Shown here in pieces: positions 61,422-64,000 of a stretch of 64,000 bases of DNA (its first letter is position 1; every line of letters starts with the position of its first letter). Source of the DNA: Zeimonas sp032027205 (GTDB lineage: Bacteria > Pseudomonadota > Gammaproteobacteria > Burkholderiales > Burkholderiaceae_E); contig JAVSMN010000001.1 of the NCBI GenBank assembly GCA_032027205.1, positions 1,116,001 to 1,180,000 on the forward strand. The letters are read 5' to 3'. A program made the position numbers and the translations under genes. A model generated the notes under the pieces. The model was not told the origin of the DNA, made no database searches, and saw only the letters and a program-made list of their open reading frames with translations.

Positions 61422-62081
61422 TCAGGATCTGCGCATGCGCGCACGCAAGCCCAGTCCCGCCAACCCCAGTCCGAGTAGCAGCGCCGTACCGGGGACGGGA
61501 GTCGGATTCGGACCCGGGACGTCACCGCTGCCCGTCCGCGCCCAGAAACCGAAATTGGAGAACCCGGGAACCTGGCCGCCGTTGTTCAACCAGTTGATCA
61601 CCCAAGTACCGTTTCCGGATGCATCGGCGACCAACGTACGATCATTGAAGAGAAAGCTTCCGGTCCGGTCGGAGGCATGGATGGCCAAGGCAAGATCGAG
61701 CGAAGCCGGGCCACCGCTCCAGGTAAACGCCCACGTGCCGGCCGCGGAATCGAAAGTGATCGACGTGAACGTGATCCCGTTGATGACCACGCCGTTCGAT
61801 ACCTGCGTGAAGTCGCCGCTTCCGTATGTGGGGCTGTAATAGCCCCCTAACAATGTTCCGCTCGTGTTGCCGCCGCTACCTTGATCACTCAGGTTGCAGG
61901 CGTCCGAGGCGGTGGCTGCGCCGCCGTTCAGCGACAACGTCGCGTCAGCGGTCGACATCGTGCCCAAGTCGGCGCCGGTCAGGCTGCCCGAAACGGAACA
62001 GGCCGCTGCTTGCGCAGCACCGCCGGCAGCCAGCGCCACGGCGGCGAAAAGCGCCGAAACAGAAATTTTCATGCCATTCAT
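61422..62081 (-). CDS. PEP-CTERM sorting domain protein
   Basis: A 219-residue exported protein: signal peptide (about residues 1-26), a Ser/Gly/Asn/Thr-rich beta region, and a C-terminal sorting signal of the PEP-CTERM type (about 194-219): the PVPGTALLLGLGLAGLGLRA stretch, then a basic MRRS tail. In the typical motif the Pro-Glu-Pro stands where Pro-Val-Pro-Gly is found here. Such proteins are processed by exosortase (EpsH/XrtA type) and placed on the cell surface, in biofilm or exopolysaccharide. No exosortase gene is in the window. GGAGGT precedes the ATG, and a sigma-54 promoter lies upstream. Confidence 0.85.
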   Translation of the reverse strand: MNGMKISVSALFAAVALAAGGAAQAAACSVSGSLTGADLGTMSTADATLSLNGGAATASDACNLSDQGSGGNTSGTLLGGYYSPTYGSGDFTQVSNGVVINGITFTSITFDSAAGTWAFTWSGGPASLDLALAIHASDRTGSFLFNDRTLVADASGNGTWVINWLNNGGQVPGFSNFGFWARTGSGDVPGPNPTPVPGTALLLGLGLAGLGLRARMRRS

Positions 62082-62138
62082 GGTTACTACCTCCGATTGC
62101 CTTGCCGCTGGCCACCCAGCGCCGTCACTCTCCTGAGT

Positions 62139-62154
62139 TGCAAGAACCAGGCCA
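62139..62154 (-). promoter_or_regulatory. Sigma-54 (-24/-12) promoter of the PEP-CTERM gene
   Basis: On the minus strand TGGCCTGGTTCTTGCA matches the RpoN consensus TGGCAC-N5-TTGCA, with the invariant GG and GC exactly 12 bases apart. It lies 58 bases upstream of the start codon, giving a transcription start near 62128 and a 47-base leader. PEP-CTERM genes of betaproteobacteria are known to be controlled by RpoN and the PrsK/PrsR two-component system, which supports the call. Confidence 0.75.
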
Positions 62155-62740
62155 AGTGCGTAATTCCATTAAAAATCAAAGCTCTATAGATAAAGACCCT
62201 GATAGGGGCTGTGCGACGGTAAAATTCTTCGACAACACTTACAGCTCTTTCACTCGAATCGCGGCGCCTCTCCATTCCTCGCGTCCACTGATCCACTCAT
62301 TGGATGGTGCGGTGTTCGCGCGAGGCCCCCAAGCCGACCCCGAAAAGCGCGAGCGCGGCCAACTCGCGGGAACGGGCTCAGGTCCCGGCTCCTCAATCCG
62401 ATCGCTCCGCGCCCAAAATGTCAGGGGGCAACAAGGTCTGCGTGACATCGTTCGCGTTCTCGATCACGACCCGATGTGCACCGCTTTTCTTCGCGGTACC
62501 GCAAGAATCCTCGATGTGAAATTAGTCGCGCGCCCTTCGCCGTGCGGCGCGAAGGGCGAGCATGCCGATCGGGGTGACTCGGCCTGAAGTCGCTCAGACA
62601 AGCCCCCGGGAAAACCCGCAATGCGCCTGCCCGGCTCACTCCAACTCCTTGATCGGTAACGGCCGTGATCGCTCGAAGAAGTGCGTGGAAGCCGGAACGG
62701 CGCATTTGTCGAGCTGCTGCACAGACGAACGGCTCCCAAC
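62155..62740. other. Region upstream of the PEP-CTERM gene: no gene seen
   Basis: About 590 bases without a convincing gene; its middle part (62150-62260) is clearly less G+C-rich. It may hold the upstream activator sites of the sigma-54 promoter: an 11-base inverted repeat CCCTGATAGGG lies at 62197-62207, about 70 bases before the predicted transcription start, and GTAA...TTAC half-sites are further upstream. The remaining 62260-62740 has only short reading frames with atypical composition. I saw no transposase, RNA gene or repeat. Confidence 0.5.
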
Positions 62741-62766
62741 GGAAAACGCCGCCCGAGGGCGGCGTT
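62741..62766 (-). terminator. Intrinsic terminator after the ABC substrate-binding gene
   Basis: On the minus strand a 9- to 10-bp stem (AACGCCGCCC with GGGCGGCGTT, very short loop) is followed by TTTTCC, 51 bases after the stop codon of the substrate-binding gene at 62817. It is a typical intrinsic terminator. Confidence 0.8.
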
Positions 62767-62816
62767 CTTACGAAAGCAGCGGCGCCTGGCCGCCAGCTCG
62801 GCAGTTGCGCGGCGAC

Positions 62817-64000
62817 TCAGGCCTTCCGCTCCTGCCAACCCGGCACCGGAAACACCGGCTTCGCCTGCGCCGCGCTCTCCGGCAACACGACCTTCGGCTC
62901 CCCACCCCGGTTCTGGATGCACGCCGACGCGATGTGCGTGTTCTGCCCCTTCGCGTCGAACTGGATCGGGCCGCCGATCATCACGTGCTCGGCGATGTTG
63001 GTCTTGCGCAGCGCGTCGGCCAGTTGGGCGCCGTCGGCGGTGCCGGCGCGCTTGAACGCGTCGGCGGCAATCATCATCGCCTCGAAGGTGAAGCCGACGT
63101 TCAGCGCGTGGAACATCAGCTTTTCCTGCGGGAACTGCTTGTTGAACTGCGCCTCGACGCGCTTGGTGAGTTCGGCCTTCGGGTTGTAATGGGGCACGTT
63201 CGAGATGCAGTAGTCAGAGTACCGGTTGCCCAGCGCCTTGTAGAACTGCGCCTCGTACATGCCGGGGGATCCCGGGCTGAGCACCGCCTGCGGCGACCAG
63301 CGCTGCTTGACCAGTTCGCGCACGAGCAGGATCGCGTCGTTCAGGCGGCTCACCAGCAGGATGAAGTCGGCGTTGGTGGCCTTGGCCTTGGCGACTTCCA
63401 CTGACAGGTCGCGCGCTTCGCGGTCGTAGGCAATGGTGTCGACGACCTTGAACGGCAGGTAGTCGAGTTTGGGCAGGATCGCCGCGATGCCCTTGGCCAT
63501 CGACGTGCCGAAGGTGTCGTTCACGTGCATGAAGACGGCGGTGCGCGGCGCGCTGCCGGTGGCCTGGAACAGGTCGCGCGTGAGCGCCAGGCCGTTGGTG
63601 ATCAGTTCGCCGGCAGTGGTGAAGTTGCGGAAGACGTACTTGTAGCCCTGCTCGGTGATCTGCGGAGCGGCCGCGATGTTGACCACGAGCGGCACCTTGC
63701 GCTGCTCGGCCACCTGCGCGATGGCGGCGGTGGGGCCGGAGTCGAAGGCGCCCATCAGCACCTGCGCGCCTTCGTCGACGAGTTTCTCTGCCCGGGAACG
63801 GGCGACGTCGACGTTCGACTCGATGTCGGCGTTCATCAGTTCGACGTCTACGCCGTACATTTCCCGGAGCAGGGCGGGCGAGATGTCGGCGCCGCGCTGG
63901 CACGACTGGCCGATGAAGGCCAGCGCCCCCGACCGGGGCAGCAGCACGCCGACCTTCAGCTTCTTCGGCTGCGCACGGACGATCGCCGGCGCGGCAAGCG
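62817..64000 (-). CDS. ABC transporter substrate-binding protein (Liv/branched-chain amino acid type), 5' end outside
   Basis: The frame remains open to the right edge, so the start lies outside the window; about 394 residues are seen. The first residues visible, LAAPAIVRAQPKKLKVGVLL, look like the end of a (possibly Tat) signal peptide. The periplasmic-binding fold of family 6 (type I) contains LLPRSGALAFIGQSCQRGAD, FVRELVKQRWSPQAVLSPGS and MIGGPIQFDAKGQNTHIAS. It probably delivers branched-chain or related amino acids to LivHMGF, although a PEP-CTERM gene and two terminators separate them. Substrate not determined. Confidence 0.85.
   Translation of the reverse strand, partial: LAAPAIVRAQPKKLKVGVLLPRSGALAFIGQSCQRGADISPALLREMYGVDVELMNADIESNVDVARSRAEKLVDEGAQVLMGAFDSGPTAAIAQVAEQRKVPLVVNIAAAPQITEQGYKYVFRNFTTAGELITNGLALTRDLFQATGSAPRTAVFMHVNDTFGTSMAKGIAAILPKLDYLPFKVVDTIAYDREARDLSVEVAKAKATNADFILLVSRLNDAILLVRELVKQRWSPQAVLSPGSPGMYEAQFYKALGNRYSDYCISNVPHYNPKAELTKRVEAQFNKQFPQEKLMFHALNVGFTFEAMMIAADAFKRAGTADGAQLADALRKTNIAEHVMIGGPIQFDAKGQNTHIASACIQNRGGEPKVVLPESAAQAKPVFPVPGWQERKA

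Noticed and set aside
62562..63404. A 280-codon plus-strand frame opposite the substrate-binding gene
   Set aside because: Mostly antisense to a recognised periplasmic binding protein; the upstream part shows no protein features.

Overview
The window is about 68% G+C and very densely coded, with more than 50 protein genes on both strands. Several gene blocks are familiar from Burkholderiales: yhdP/glnE back to back, nitrilase-tldD, accB-accC-prmA-DUF3426 gene, a ypjD-like gene facing ffh, and PP0621 gene-pilS-pilR-ampD. This suggests a chromosomal segment of a Gram-negative betaproteobacterium, probably Burkholderiales. waaF (LPS core), yhdP, bepA and a PEP-CTERM protein all point to an outer membrane. 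I see no rRNA, tRNA, CRISPR array, phage or insertion sequence.

Layout. 1-5.6 kb: the end of gcvP with gcvT (glycine cleavage), a hemerythrin, a FAD-linked D-lactate-type dehydrogenase, a cobalamin adenosyltransferase and a stand-alone cNMP-binding protein. 5.7-10.7 kb (minus strand): aroG preceded by an attenuator-like leader, an MFS transporter, tldD and a nitrilase. 10.8-17.7 kb: yhdP and glnE, divergent. 17.7-24.2 kb: MFS transporter, ilvE with a small zinc-finger gene, waaF, an NTF2-like protein, bepA, moaC and a remnant of an acetyltransferase gene. 24.2-28 kb: a FadB/FadJ-type beta-oxidation enzyme, an unknown membrane protein and a secreted HtrA-like protease. 28-37.2 kb (minus strand): mpl, yqiA-like, fabG-like, rnb-like, tonB-like, aroE, mtgA and mgtE, mostly linked by 4-base stop/start overlaps. 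37.2-44 kb (plus strand): an unknown protein with a TlpA thioredoxin, aroQ, accB, accC, prmA, a DUF3426 zinc-ribbon protein and a PfkB kinase. 44-51 kb (minus strand): DUF167, yggT, a histone H1-like repeat protein, ampD, pilR, pilS, a PP0621 protein and a CcsA-like protein. 51-56.3 kb (plus strand): ffh, a secreted M11-type metalloprotease with Ig-like domains and a second FAD-linked oxidase. 56.3-64 kb (minus strand): a MepK-like endopeptidase, an L,D-transpeptidase, livF-livG-livM-livH, a PEP-CTERM gene with a sigma-54 promoter, and an ABC substrate-binding gene cut by the window edge.

How the genes fit together. Three shikimate-pathway genes (aroG, aroE, aroQ) are dispersed in the window. 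Murein metabolism recurs (mpl, mtgA, ampD, ldt, mepK), as do envelope biogenesis and quality control (yhdP, bepA, waaF, tonB-like). PilR is a sigma-54 activator, and the PEP-CTERM gene carries its own sigma-54 promoter, though nothing here shows that PilR acts on it.

The most interesting signals are regulatory or low-complexity. First, a strong intrinsic terminator sits 11 bases before the aroG start codon, with an upstream 42-codon ORF rich in Trp, Tyr and Phe codons; this looks like transcription attenuation of DAHP synthase. Second, a near-consensus -24/-12 promoter precedes the PEP-CTERM gene, which splits a liv transporter cluster. Third, three in-frame tandem repeats occur in glnE, in the DUF3426 gene and in the H1-like gene. 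Fourth, an intergenic segment upstream of the H1-like gene has a promoter-like sequence and a terminator but no convincing protein.
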